Source: Bin87 sp965204905 (GTDB lineage: Bacteria; Chloroflexota; Dehalococcoidia; Lucifugimonadales; UBA3495). Taken from it: a stretch of DNA of 64,000 bases. The number at the start of each line of letters is the position of its first letter. Within the stretch, counting starts at the first letter, position 1. The stretch covers positions 372,001 to 436,000 of the forward strand of contig OZ242042.1 of the NCBI GenBank assembly GCA_965204905.1. Reading direction: 5' to 3'. The position numbers were made by a program, and so were the translations under genes. The notes under the pieces are model-generated. The model saw only the letters and a list, made by a program, of their open reading frames with translations. It ran no database searches and was not told the origin of the DNA. This document shows positions 1 through 8,376 of the stretch, one piece after another.

Positions 1-189
1 CAGATTTGGCCATACTATGGCGTCCCCTTGCCATACTACGTTCACGGTGTCTTCCGCAACGTCATTGAGTTCGTCAGGTCTGGCCAAGTAACAGGTCTGA
101 CGGTACAGTTCTTTATGGATCCCGATCAGCGCGTCAACGGATCGAAAACGGTAGATTTCATTTTCTCTTGGTATAGCGCTAAAGCTCAT
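1..189 (-). CDS. DUF2971-like protein, 3' part outside window
   Basis: The first 63 residues are visible on the minus strand, starting MSFSAIPRENEIYRFRSVDA and including YLARPDELND and VVWQGDAIVW. The pattern of an early Y-R-(F/Y)-R-S followed by (Y/F)-x-x-P-x-E-L-N-D is that of DUF2971-type proteins, a family of unknown function common in accessory islands. The ATG at 189 overlaps the stop of the upstream reading frame (ATGA), so the two are translationally coupled. The plus-strand frame over the same bases is open from base 1 to 279 but is read as a shadow. The rest of the gene lies beyond the window edge, so length and catalytic residues cannot be judged. Confidence 0.72.
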   Translation of the reverse strand, partial: MSFSAIPRENEIYRFRSVDALIGIHKELYRQTCYLARPDELNDVAEDTVNVVWQGDAIVWPNL

Positions 190-490
190 GATCCGATGTG
201 CCTCCCTGAAAATTGCTCGCTCCCTTCGTTGATCTGCCGTTCCGCCAGTGCGGCTTGGGTCGGGTCGCTGAGCAATTGAGCGACGGCTGTCTCAATCTCT
301 TGGGCGACTGTGCTGTTGGATCGCCACTCATGGCGTAGCAAGCGGCGCGGGATTGTCTGTCGCCTGCCGGCTTGGACATGATGTTGCTTCCGGCGGTCGG
401 CGCAGCGTATTCCTGCTCGGCTGCTTTACCCAGTTCGATGAGGCGGATGTTTAGCGGGTCGTCGCAATCGTAGCGCGGGGCGGTTAGCAT
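186..490 (-). pseudogene. frameshifted small gene upstream of the DUF2971-like gene
   Basis: Two frames together look like one protein. The upstream frame begins at 490 with MLTAPRYDCDDPLNIRLIEL and is protein-like for about 40 residues. A second frame gives a convincing helical C-terminus with EIETAVAQLLSDPTQAALAE and ends at 186 in an ATGA overlap with the next gene. The switch must lie at roughly 350-400. No family was recognised. It is either a single-base indel in a real gene or a sequencing error. The coupling to the downstream start argues that the second frame was once translated. Confidence 0.4.
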
Positions 491-734
491 TCAGCCGTGC
501 TTGTGGGATTATCGCATTTCTTTGGCCGGTTTGGTTGGTGAGTTGTGGAATGCAAAAAGCCACCACCGGCTGCGGGTCTAGGATCGGGGGTGCTGGGTGC
601 GCTACGGCGTCGATGGTGGTGTTGATGGCGTTTCTGCTGGCTTTGAAATCCCGAGGTTGTGCAAAGAGACTGAGAGGGTGTGATTGGGCCTATAGTTGTC
701 GGGGTGCTGGTTGGGTATGGTCGTGGCGGTTGAA

Positions 735-955
735 TGCAACCAGTGGCTTCTGGTGTCGCCGTGGCGGGTCGCTGAACCATCTGCCGGGTACGAAGATGGA
801 GCGCTTAAGGGAGCAGTCTTCGCATCGGACTTGCCGCCCAAGCAGCACCATCCGCCTGAGGCGGACTAGTGGGATCGGCTGGTGCCGGCAAGGGCTTTCT
901 CGCCAATGCCTTTGGGTACTCTGCCATGCGCGCCGGACGCGTCTCACACGGGCGT
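735..955 (+). pseudogene. IstB remnant 1 (IS21 helper ATPase)
   Basis: Residues GSAGAGKGFLANAFGYSAMR encoded near 871-930 match the Walker A region of IstB ATPases, the helper of IS21-family transposition. The piece is preceded from about 745 by the leader that also precedes the two other IstB remnants at 2.75 kb and 12.8 kb. No start, Walker B or C-terminus remains. This is a short relic without function; the 250 bases before it hold nothing else recognisable. Confidence 0.6.
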
Positions 956-993
956 AAAAGACGGCAGAGTTTGACACCAACTCTGCTGCCGTC
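956..993 (-). terminator. rho-independent terminator
   Basis: Arms 960-971 and 979-993 pair over about 12 bp with a three-base bulge. On the minus strand the hairpin is followed by TTTT (956-959). It lies 20 bp downstream of the gene ending at 1014 and would end the minus-strand transcript of the 1.0-2.5 kb genes. Confidence 0.7.
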
Positions 994-1013
994 AAACCCT
1001 GCTGTGGACGGTC

Positions 1014-1721
1014 TTATGGTCTGTACTGCAAAAACGGCACGTCTGGACCACCGGCTATGGCCTCTTCCTGTTCCTGCCCCACCACGAAGGGCATCGTTGT
1101 CATGCCGGTTGCTCGGCCGAAAATCTCGGCGCGCTCGGTGGCGCGGCTCCGGTCGTCGTCCTGGACGGTGACGGAGATCTCGATCACCGCGCAGACCACG
1201 TTGCCCTGCTGGTCCTCGCAGCGGACTATGCTGTCCGCCGCCTCCACCTGCTCCGCTTCCTGTCGGGTGATGCGTTCTTCTCTGATGGCCGGCATGAGGA
1301 CGTCGGCCTCAAACTCGGATGCGTCCCATCGGGCTGCGAAGATGACGGTGGCTTTGTCCATGTCCAGCCGTCCTCTGACCATGCGGCGGGACTGCTCAAT
1401 GGCTTTGCTCTCGTAGTCGCTGCCCATCAGGTTGGCAATCTGGCCTGATGTGCGGGTGCCTTGCTCTATCAGGTTGTCGACCTGTCCTGATATGCGGTTC
1501 ACGTCGGTCCTGAGCTCGCTCACGTCCTCTTCCAGGCGGGTGAACCTGGCGGGCAGCAGCAGCAACTCCTCGGTGAGGATCTCCTTTCTGAGATCCTGGC
1601 GGATGGCGTCATCGTTGCGGATGACGTCGACGACGTGCTTGTGGAATTCCCGTTGCAGGTCGGGGTTTTGCTCCAGCGCGTCGAGGATGTCCTGCATGGT
1701 GGCGATGTTCTGCTGGGTCAT
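1014..1721 (-). CDS. coiled-coil protein with nuclease-fold-like C-terminus
   Basis: A 235-aa soluble protein. Residues about 45-105 are a long amphipathic coiled coil (LEEDVSELRTDVNRISGQVD). Residues about 150-225 give a beta-alpha pattern containing VVCAVIEISVTV and a downstream FGRATGMTTMPFVVG strand. This arrangement, coiled coil then an E-x-(K/S) strand, is seen in DUF3782-type relatives of PD-(D/E)XK nucleases; here the expected E-x-K is E-I-S, so catalysis is doubtful. The ATG at 1721 has only a weak AAGG upstream. The gene follows the Cas4-like nuclease by 82 bp in the same orientation. No firm function can be given. Confidence 0.68.
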   Translation of the reverse strand: MTQQNIATMQDILDALEQNPDLQREFHKHVVDVIRNDDAIRQDLRKEILTEELLLLPARFTRLEEDVSELRTDVNRISGQVDNLIEQGTRTSGQIANLMGSDYESKAIEQSRRMVRGRLDMDKATVIFAARWDASEFEADVLMPAIREERITRQEAEQVEAADSIVRCEDQQGNVVCAVIEISVTVQDDDRSRATERAEIFGRATGMTTMPFVVGQEQEEAIAGGPDVPFLQYRP

Positions 1722-1803
1722 GGTGGCTACCTTGGTTGAATTATATCCTTGTTCGGAGCGTCACGGGAGGCCGGGCTCCGGCAAATGCGCGTCGCCGTCT
1801 CTC

Positions 1804-2454
1804 TCAGAAGTCCTCTATGGCGGTCTCGGCCGGCTCGTATGGCCCTTCCAGCCGTTCTGGGCAGTCTAGTTCAGTGATGTCGCAGAAGCGGCACTCTTGG
1901 GCGCTGGGGACTGCTGGCGGTGGATTCGGCGCTGCCACCTTCCGGATCAGCGCGCCCATATCACGGATGAATCCGTTGTCCATCGCTCCCCGCGGTATCC
2001 GGGTGACGTGTCGGGGGTACACCACTTGGCCGGCAATCATTCGGTCGTGGTACTCCGGCCTCGCCCTGGCGATGGCGTACTTGTAGATCTGGACTTGGAC
2101 TGCGTGCCAGGCCTGCTCGCGGCCGGTCTTCACGTCGATGATCAGGATGTCGCCCCCGCGTTCCACGATCAGATCCGGTTTGCCGACCAGGAGGGCCGTG
2201 CGGCCGCGCAGTCGAAAGACGTTCTGGTTCTCGACCGTGACGGTGTAGCCATGGTCTTGCCACTGCTCCTTCTGCTCGTTGAGCAGGGCGGTGTGGCGCA
2301 GCATCCACTCGGATTGGTTGAAGTCGGAGGGCGGGCGGTCCCAGCCCTGGTAATGGGCTTTGAACCAGACGGCCCATTCGCAGGAGTTCTCGCCGGTGAG
2401 GAGTTTGGGCAGCCAGGTTGCCCAGATGTAGGGGAAGTCTCGTTGCTCTGCCAC
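1804..2454 (-). CDS. Cas4/RecB-like PD-(D/E)XK nuclease with cysteine cluster
   Basis: A 216-aa protein with the RecB-family nuclease core: GKPDLIVERGGDILIIDVKT supplies the two acidic residues and the D-x-K lysine, and VQVQIYKYAIA is the Q-x3-Y helix. One cysteine near the N-terminus (NSCEW) and three near the C-terminus (CRFCDITELDC) are placed as in Cas4/AddB enzymes that hold an iron-sulfur cluster. A stand-alone exonuclease or recombination-type nuclease is expected. The only far-upstream start is GTG at 2454, eight codons after an in-frame TAA. The 5' end and leader are duplicated as a relic at 14.35-14.65 kb. Confidence 0.82.
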   Translation of the reverse strand: MAEQRDFPYIWATWLPKLLTGENSCEWAVWFKAHYQGWDRPPSDFNQSEWMLRHTALLNEQKEQWQDHGYTVTVENQNVFRLRGRTALLVGKPDLIVERGGDILIIDVKTGREQAWHAVQVQIYKYAIARARPEYHDRMIAGQVVYPRHVTRIPRGAMDNGFIRDMGALIRKVAAPNPPPAVPSAQECRFCDITELDCPERLEGPYEPAETAIEDF

Positions 2455-2650
2455 GGCACGGCACCGTCCGGAAGATTAGCCGTGGGTCGGCTCGTTCCGA
2501 GTTTATCGGCCGGCCTCTTCGTGGCGCTATGGGCGGCTGTCATCAAAACTTGACCGCCCCGTTGGTCAGGGCGGCCGGTGTCGTGGTTGGTCCGCGACGG
2601 GTTAATTGTGCCAGTCGTGGCGTCGGGTTCGCTATGGCCCGGTGTCATCA
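2341..2650. repeat. duplicated nuclease 5' end and leader, copy 1
   Basis: About 305 bp match 14345-14650 closely, covering the first 40 codons of the nuclease gene and about 190 bp of upstream leader. Shared blocks include GCACCGTCCGGAA and TTGACCGCCCCGTTGGTC. The far copy is a relic. The conserved leader suggests a promoter or a structured RNA for the nuclease. Confidence 0.75.
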
Positions 2651-2698
2651 GATTGCCGCCCCAATGTAGCGTGCTAAGATTCCTGCGGACGTGCGTTG

Positions 2699-2790
2699 AG
2701 ACGGGCTGGTTTGGCCTGTCGGGCCTGGCGCGCCCAATCGTTTTAGGGTGAAGGCGTTTCAGGCCAAGCGGTGGCGTCTGGTGCTGTCGT
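2699..2790 (+). repeat. imperfect inverted-repeat element, copy A
   Basis: The left arm at 2697-2717 (GAGACGGGCTGGTTTGGCCT) pairs with the right arm at 2763-2780 (GCCAAGCGGTGGCGTCTG) at both ends of each arm, with a mismatched middle of about 7 bases. The same right arm recurs at 12778, 15295, 16011, 16170, 16308, 29546 and 48623. See the finding on this family. Confidence 0.65.
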
Positions 2791-3341
2791 GGCGGGTCGC
2801 TAGCCCAGTTACCGGGTATGAAAATGGGACGCTGAAGGGAACGGTCTGCTCATGGGAGTTTCTGGGCAAGCACGAGCACGTCTTACTGGTGGGACCGGCC
2901 GGCGTCGGCAAGAGCTTCCTCTCCCAAGCTATGGGCTACTCGGCAGTCCGCAATGGACACACCGTGCGCTTTAGCCATGCCGACGACTTCTTCAAGGCCA
3001 TGGCCCAGGCCAGAGTGGATAACTCCGTGGATCGCACCTTCCGATCCTTCCTGACCCCAGACCTGTTCATCCCGGATGACCTCGGCCTGCACCGGCTCGC
3101 TTCCCAACAGTCCGCCGACCTGTACGAACTCATCCTCAACCGCCACCGGTCCTCCAGCTTCATCATCACCAGCAACCGGGCCGTGGAAGAATGGCTCAGC
3201 CTCTTCGACGATCCCATCCTCGGCAACAGCGCCCTGGATCGCCTGGCCAACGCCAGCTACCAGATCGTCATCGAGGGCACCAGCTATCGGGAACGACTTT
3301 CGCCACACCGCGCCCTGCTCAACAACGAAGGGGGTGATTGA
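2748..3341 (+). pseudogene. istB: IstB-like ATPase, 5' truncated (IS21 family)
   Basis: The longest of three IstB relics. Walker A GPAGVGKS lies about 50 residues in, followed by LFIPDDLGLHRL (Walker B region), IITSNRAVEEW and a C-terminal LDRLANASYQIVIEGTSYR, all typical of the DnaA/DnaC-like ATPase that assists the IS21 transposase. A complete IstB is about 250 aa; here the N-terminal DNA-binding part is replaced by the inverted-repeat element, and no istA is present. The frame itself is open, so a truncated protein might still be made from GTG at 2748, but without IstA it should be inert. Confidence 0.8.
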
Positions 3342-3389
3342 CCGGCCAACTGCAACCTGATATTAGCAACACCACCACGCTTCCAGGGT

Positions 3390-3431
3390 GGGTCAATGAC
3401 CGTGGCAAAGCCGGGTCAATGACCGCGGAAA
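3390..3431 (+). repeat. IS21-type end with two repeated sites
   Basis: GGGTCAATGACCGTGGCAA at 3390 recurs as GGGTCAATGACCGCGGAAA at 3413, 23 bp apart, just downstream of the istB relic. IS21 elements carry multiple short transposase-binding repeats at their ends, so this is probably the right end. No matching left end was found. Confidence 0.5.
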
Positions 3432-3468
3432 TTCACACGTAACCACTCCGGACGCATCGCCCTATTTG

Positions 3469-3487
3469 GTAGGATTGTTCAAGTAGG
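3469..3487 (+). repeat. 19-bp dispersed motif, copy 1
   Basis: GTAGGATTGTTCAAGTAGG. Its exact reverse complement is at 11803-11821 before the VanZ-like gene, and a one-mismatch copy at 34112-34130 before a lipoprotein gene. Here no gene start follows on either strand. Confidence 0.6.
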
Positions 3488-3706
3488 AAACACAAAAACG
3501 CAAAACGTAGCGTAACAGGTTGATGTGCATTATTCCGACCATATTTGGTACGAATTACGGATTGGCGATTCGGCCTCGAAAATGCCCCATAATCGCGGTA
3601 TGTAACCCTGCCGGCACACTGGTGTAACGCACGGCGGAGCACCAACTGACCCACACGCTCCGTCGGGAATTGTCCTCACACCAAACCCTTCTGCCGGACG
3701 CGACGC

Positions 3707-3740
3707 AAAAACCGCCGGCACCCGTTCGGGCACCGGCGGT
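3707..3740 (-). terminator. rho-independent terminator after the transposase
   Basis: ACCGCCGG (3711-3718) pairs with CCGGCGGT (3733-3740), and CCCG/CGGG form an inner stem. On the minus strand the stem is followed by TTTTTGCG. It sits about 75 bp past the transposase stop and would stop its transcript. Confidence 0.75.
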
Positions 3741-3814
3741 CCACGTCAACTGGTTAGGTCGGGCACAGCGCGACCGGCATCCTGTATTGCGGCCTCGAAC
3801 TCAGCACCGCCTGG

Positions 3815-5529
3815 CTATGCCGCCAACGCCAACTCGGCTACCTGCCTGGCCTCATGACGTTGGTCCCGTGCCACCACTACCGCGATCTGCTCCATCAGTG
3901 TGCACATCACCGAGTGCAGCCGCACCCGGGCCTCTCCGCGGAACTGGAACTGGGTCAGCCGCCCCGGCTTCTTCATTTCGCCGAAAGACCGCTCTACCGC
4001 CAAACGGTACAGGTACAGGATGCCAGTCTCTTCACTGCCGTGTCGGTACGGATAGCCGAAGACCCAGGGGTCCGTTTTGGGGTCCACCCAAACCTCGTTC
4101 CCGTGGACGCTGTAACCATTGGTAGCGGATCAGCCTCACGACGCAGGCAGTCATCCAACCCGTCGCACTCCTCAGCGCGCACGTAAATGTAGTTCTCGGT
4201 CAGCACGTCGGTGCGCACGTACTGCATCAGGTTGCCGTGCTCGCAGGTAGGCACTCCCTGGTAGTTGAACAACCGGTGATGGAACCGATCCTTGCCCAGT
4301 TCGCGCTTGGGAATAACGGTATGAACGCCCCGGTCATTCAGGAACTGCACGTTCTTCCGACTGTCGTAACCGCGGTCAGCCAGCAGCAACTCCGGCGCAA
4401 ACCAAGGGAACCTGTCTTCGGCCAGCAAGAAAAGCTCGCGCAAAATCGGGCTGTCGCCCGTCCTGCCGTTGGTCAGGATTCCCACGATCTCATCACCGGT
4501 TTCCACGTCAACCAGCATATGGTACTTGTACCCCCAGACCCAGATGTAGCCTTTGGGCGCACGGGCATCGTACTTTTTGATCCAGCTAGCCTCGGGGTCG
4601 CTGCGCGCGCAGGCACAACGGTCGGGGTTCCCACGGCACTTCCGACACCACTGGCAGGTGTCCGGGTCGCAGCCTTTGGCTCGGTACCGTTTGGTCCGGC
4701 GGTTCGGATTGCAGTAGGCCGGTATCACCGTCGAATCCACCGCGATGCAACGTGCAAAATGCCGGTCCCCTAGCTTCCGGTCATCCACGGCCCGGTGCTT
4801 GAGCTCCTGTAACATTGTGCAGGCACCTTCTCGCTCAAGGATTTCAATGGTACGGAGGAAGGTCGAACGGCTGGGCACCAAGTCGGTGAACCCGCATATC
4901 TCCCGCAGGGACGCGTCTTCACGCAGCGTTTCAACCAGCGCGGTCATGTTCGTCACGCCCTTGATGTCGGGATCATAGGACGCCAGCAGCACAAGCACCA
5001 TCGGCAACCGGTCAGACGGCTCGGGTCCCTTGCCCGCCGGCGGGAACATCCTCATAACCGCGTCTTCCAACCCGTAGGATTTCAGCTTTTTGATCCTGGC
5101 AATCAAGCCGGAGCGGTCGGAGTGCAAATTGAGAATGCGCGAGGGTTTGCAGATCGTCCAAGGCAAGACTGCCCGGAGGGCGTCCCAGTTGTCAACGAGT
5201 TTGCGATGCACCAGCACCACCCAGCGTTCGGCCGGCGCGCCGTTGGGGAAGCCGAATGACTTTGCAAGCCCCGGCTCCGAACTCAGTTGTTCGAGTAGTG
5301 GATACAGGTGTACGGTTTCGCCATCCCTTTCCAGATGCCGGTACTCCAACAGCAGGAAATTCACCAACGGAAGGCGGTGGTGGGGCAGAGACGCGTCCTT
5401 CTTACGTTTGACTGGAAATATCTTGAACAGCAGATTGTTCAGAAGATGAAAGTCCAGACCATCAAGTCCGTTGTCAACTGTATTTTCTTGATTCTCGAAT
5501 GGTGATGTTATACTATCCAAAACGCTCAC
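3815..5529 (-). pseudogene. DDE transposase, frameshifted (IS4/IS1182-like)
   Basis: The first frame (5529 to 3994) holds an N-terminal helical part, the first catalytic region CIAVDSTVIPAYCNPNRRTK, a cysteine-rich insertion (CDPDTCQWCRKCRGNPDRCAC) and the second Asp in ELLLADRGYDSRKNV. The third acidic region lies in another frame (about 4110 to 3815) as YLYRLAVERSFGEMKKPGRL. The frames join near 4112-4115 by loss of one base, or by a -1 shift; no classic slippery heptamer is seen, so inactivation is more likely. Total about 570 aa. No clear terminal inverted repeats were found. A terminator follows at 3707. Confidence 0.8.
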
Positions 5530-5627
5530 CGGAAGGATTTAGCGGTCCAAAGGGGGCAAAACGGGACTGTCGCGGCTGCAACTGCGGCAGTTCCACTTGT
5601 TTATTCAATTCCGAACTATTGTACCAT

Positions 5628-5687
5628 TTTCAAGTATAAATCTCAACTTGAAAGTGTCATTTTCAGAACATTTTCGTGCTCACGAAA
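5628..5687. other. two short perfect inverted repeats
   Basis: TTTCAAGT (5628-5635) pairs with ACTTGAAA (5646-5653), and TTTCGTG (5672-5678) with CACGAAA (5681-5687). They lie between two minus-strand genes, just past the 3' end of the 5703 gene and upstream of the transposase. Either could be a weak terminator for the former or an operator for the latter. Confidence 0.4.
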
Positions 5688-5702
5688 GGCACGAGAAACC
5701 CT

Positions 5703-6293
5703 TCATGCACATTGTTTTCGGTCGGCACCAGCTACCGTAAATGGCGCGGGCAGAGACGATGCCTCGGTGGCTGGTTGAACATCTGAATCCGGTTCATTTT
5801 CCCCGCTGCGTTCGGCGTGGCGAGCGTCGTCTGACTGGATTGCTTCCAGCAGGACGTAAACGCCTGGCGAGTCGTACTGCCACAGGTCGCTGTCCTTTGC
5901 ATAGTTGGTCAGCGAAGATCGTACGCTGTCCTTTTCACCCTTGGGCAGATCAGTTTCCATGATCAGATCGGCTACATCCGTGATCCGGGCGTAGCCCCCG
6001 TTCCTCAGGGCCCACTCCCTGAGCACCGCTCGTTGCGTTTGACAATGCCGAATGTCCTCGACCGTGACCGGCCGGTTGCTACCGTTGGCCGCATCGGCGC
6101 GTATTGACTGAATCCATCTCAACGCGCCCATTTTCATATCATTGACCGCAGCCACTCGCTCAAGCAGGTTGGCGATCTTCACCTCCAGTTCCTGCTCGTG
6201 CTTCGCCATTTCGTTGACCCAATCCTGCGCTTCCGACGCGCTGTTGAACGGTGCTCCCATAGTGCCCTCCGTCTTGTCACCTTGCTTTTTCAC
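5703..6293 (-). CDS. hypothetical protein with coiled coil and winged-helix-like region
   Basis: A 196-aa soluble protein. Residues about 15-50 form an amphipathic helix (KHEQELEVKIANLLERVAAV); residues about 90-150 (LREWALRNGGYARITDVADL then KDSDLWQYDSPGVYVLL) look like a winged-helix domain; the tail is acidic and disordered. The GTG at 6293 has AAGGA seven bases upstream; ATG at 6260 with GGAGGG four bases upstream is an alternative. A DNA-binding or regulatory role is possible. A second small winged-helix gene lies divergently at 6640. No family was recognised. Confidence 0.62.
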   Translation of the reverse strand: MKKQGDKTEGTMGAPFNSASEAQDWVNEMAKHEQELEVKIANLLERVAAVNDMKMGALRWIQSIRADAANGSNRPVTVEDIRHCQTQRAVLREWALRNGGYARITDVADLIMETDLPKGEKDSVRSSLTNYAKDSDLWQYDSPGVYVLLEAIQSDDARHAERSGENEPDSDVQPATEASSLPAPFTVAGADRKQCA

Positions 6294-6319
6294 TGATTTT
6301 CCTTGCTCATCAATTGAGC

Positions 6320-6565
6320 CTATCCAAGATTCGGCAGATCATTTAGAGTAAAAACATGGTGGCGGACGAGGGGATACCCCGTCCACTCGAACGTGACAAC
6401 GCGCGAGACGCCTCCATGCTCTTGACGGTGGGTGCGGACCAGCCGCAAACTTGAACGCACCTGCCGTTTCGCATATGGTAGCATCAGGGGCACGGTGACG
6501 CAATAAACCTTGAGGCCCTGCCTAGCCGGGTCCCTCTTTGCTATTGCGTTGGCGTAGTGTGCCAC
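6320..6565 (-). CDS. doubtful small ORF
   Basis: An 81-aa frame opening with GTG at 6565 behind GGGGTGGC. The product has no recognisable domain, signal or homologue known to me. It fills the space between the divergent genes at 6293 and 6640, which may instead be only their promoter region. Confidence 0.25.
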   Translation of the reverse strand: MAHYANAIAKRDPARQGLKVYCVTVPLMLPYAKRQVRSSLRLVRTHRQEHGGVSRVVTFEWTGYPLVRHHVFTLNDLPNLG

Positions 6566-6639
6566 CCCGTGTGCTAAGGTCTATTTACGTTCAGATATTA
6601 CGCTCAAAAAGAGCGTGAAAGACGGCTTGAGGGAGACCA

Positions 6640-6894
6640 ATGAACGTCCACGCCCGCCGCAGGACGGTTAATGTCGGCATTGCGTATCTCGCCGAGGCCA
6701 TCGCACATGTTCTGCAAGAAGCGAAAGACGACAACGAAGGTACCCTTTCCGCTGCCACGATCCATGCCCGTTCAGGGTTGCCGAGTACCGGGTACTCGTG
6801 GCACACCTGTCGGTTCGTGTTGAACCGACTGGACCAAGACGGAATCGTTGTGAACGACGGCCAAAACCCTGGTTCGTGGCGATTGGCGGAATGA
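6640..6894 (+). CDS. small winged-helix protein
   Basis: An 84-aa protein with IAYLAEAIAHVLQEAKDDN, an LSAATIHARSGLPSTGYSWH turn and HTCRFVLNRLDQDGIVVNDG followed by a strand ending SWRLAE. Helix, helix, recognition helix and hairpin are in the order of a winged helix, here with no other domain. GGGAG lies four bases before the ATG. It may be a small transcriptional regulator of the divergent gene at 5703-6293. Confidence 0.6.
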   Translation: MNVHARRRTVNVGIAYLAEAIAHVLQEAKDDNEGTLSAATIHARSGLPSTGYSWHTCRFVLNRLDQDGIVVNDGQNPGSWRLAE

Positions 6895-6922
6895 TGGCAT
6901 CCGAAACTTGAGATGCACCTCG

Positions 6923-7055
6923 CTTTAGCCCGAATCCACCGAAGGGATACTGCGGCGGTGATCAGATGAGGGATGAGGCGTCAGGAAACAGTCTGGCGCG
7001 GGCTCGATGTCGGTGAAATGGACGATGTGGAGCGTGGCAAACCTACGCCAGAGGG
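6923..7055 (+). repeat. 132-bp direct repeat, copy 1
   Basis: Matches 8985-9116 at about nine in ten positions; both copies contain CCGAATCCACCGAAGGGATA and GGATGAGGCGTCAGGAAACA. The two copies are 2,062 bp apart and bracket the repeat lipoprotein and the degenerate nuclease gene. No start codon or transposon end was recognised within it. Confidence 0.85.
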
Positions 7056-7076
7056 CGTCAAGGGCGGAGTAGAGCT

Positions 7077-8225
7077 ATGAAACAACGACTGCTAGTAGTC
7101 GTTTTTATCGCGGTGATCCTAGCACTATCAATGCTGGGCTGCGTCGGAACGGAGTCCGCGGACACATCGCGAGAGGCGTCAGAGATTGAGAAACCAATCG
7201 TGGAACGGCTGGCTGATTGTCTGGCCGAAATGTTTCCACAAATGAGCCGCAGCGAGTTGGAGCGCCAGGCGCAGATGCAAATAACGGACGCGGGGGAGAT
7301 AAAGAACGCTGAGGCATTCGTTGAAAAATTTTGCGCCAACGGCGAAGGGGCTTCGCAGTTGGTGCCCACAGATACGGTAATACCAACGTCAGACGTGTCT
7401 GCAAGCACAAATCCCGTCAAACCTGATTCAGTCCGCGGGTTAGGGGTGACGCGAGCCGAAGGCGAAGGGGCTTCGCAGTTGGTGCCCACAGATACGGTAA
7501 TACCAACGTCAGACGTGTCTGCAAGCACAAATCCCGTCAAACCTGATTCAGTCCGCGGGTTAGGGGTGACGCGAGCCGAAGGCGAAGGGGCTTCGCAGTT
7601 GGTGCCCACAGATACGGTAATACCAACGTCAGACGTGTCTGCAAGCACAAATCCCGTCAAACTTGATTCAGTCCGCGGGTTAGGGGTGACGCGAGCCGAA
7701 ATGGAAGAATTTTTTCGGACCGAAATTGCAGCAAATCGTACTGTTACCATTACAGCGGCGCACCGAGCTGGAGGCAACCAGATAACTGAGGCCCATTGGG
7801 GTGGTTGGGGAGCGACAGGCCGTCGCGGATATGGTGGAACATACGCCGCTCTATCTGGCCCGGACGAGGATCTTCACGGCATCCTCTTCGCATACGATGG
7901 AAAACCACGCAACGCAGCGACCAAATTCGCGGCTGTAGCGGGCAAGGTGAGACCCGAAGAGTCCTCGAACCGGCCTAAGCACGCTCTATGGGTAGGTCAA
8001 AGGGTTCGAGGTATGACCTTCGGCGGTGGTGGCGGACTATCAAACATTATGCCCAGCAGTAGATCTCACAGTGCGCCGTCATCCATTGAAGAATCCTGCG
8101 AAATTGAGAGAAATCGTTTCGTGCAGGATGGAATTGAGATTTGTGTGACTGGCAGGTCCGTTGGCATACATGGGATCGTTATCATGGTTATAAAGGCTCC
8201 GGTCGACGACGCGATTGCCAAATGA
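7077..8225 (+). CDS. repeat-containing secreted lipoprotein
   Basis: A 382-aa protein. The N-terminus (KQRLLVVVFIAVILALSMLG then Cys at about residue 22) is a signal peptide with a lipobox, so the mature protein should be lipid-anchored outside the membrane. Residues 35-88 are helical and charged. Residues 89-208 are three copies of a 40-residue unit (ASQLVPTDTVIPTSDVSAST is part of one), low in charge and Pro/Ser/Thr-rich as in a cell-surface stalk. The remaining 170 residues are a globular domain with Gly-rich stretches (HWGGWGATGRRGYGG) and no recognised family. The 132-bp duplication ends 22 bp upstream of the ATG. Confidence 0.8.
   Translation: MKQRLLVVVFIAVILALSMLGCVGTESADTSREASEIEKPIVERLADCLAEMFPQMSRSELERQAQMQITDAGEIKNAEAFVEKFCANGEGASQLVPTDTVIPTSDVSASTNPVKPDSVRGLGVTRAEGEGASQLVPTDTVIPTSDVSASTNPVKPDSVRGLGVTRAEGEGASQLVPTDTVIPTSDVSASTNPVKLDSVRGLGVTRAEMEEFFRTEIAANRTVTITAAHRAGGNQITEAHWGGWGATGRRGYGGTYAALSGPDEDLHGILFAYDGKPRNAATKFAAVAGKVRPEESSNRPKHALWVGQRVRGMTFGGGGGLSNIMPSSRSHSAPSSIEESCEIERNRFVQDGIEICVTGRSVGIHGIVIMVIKAPVDDAIAK
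7341..7700 (+). repeat. three 120-bp tandem repeats inside the lipoprotein gene
   Basis: Units are 7341-7460, 7461-7580 and 7581-7700. The first two are identical and the third has one substitution (aaacctgat to aaacttgat). The unit is in frame (40 codons), so copy number can change without breaking the gene. Confidence 0.95.
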
Positions 8226-8376
8226 GGACGCATGGTTGTGCCTGTCGCGGCTCGTTGCTCTACATCCACTGTCCATAACGTCGGACTTCACGTTGCTTTT
8301 TCCGAGATCATGAATCACATGAATCTGATGCGCCTCAGGCAACAACGCTTGTCGCCATATGATGAGGAGGAAAACC

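Noticed and set aside
1..279. Open plus-strand frame from the window edge
   Set aside because: The minus strand over the same bases gives a DUF2971-like N-terminus with an ATGA junction, which is better supported.
4112..4115. Programmed -1 frameshift in the DDE transposase
   Set aside because: No X-XXY-YYZ slippery site or following stem was seen; simple inactivation is more likely.
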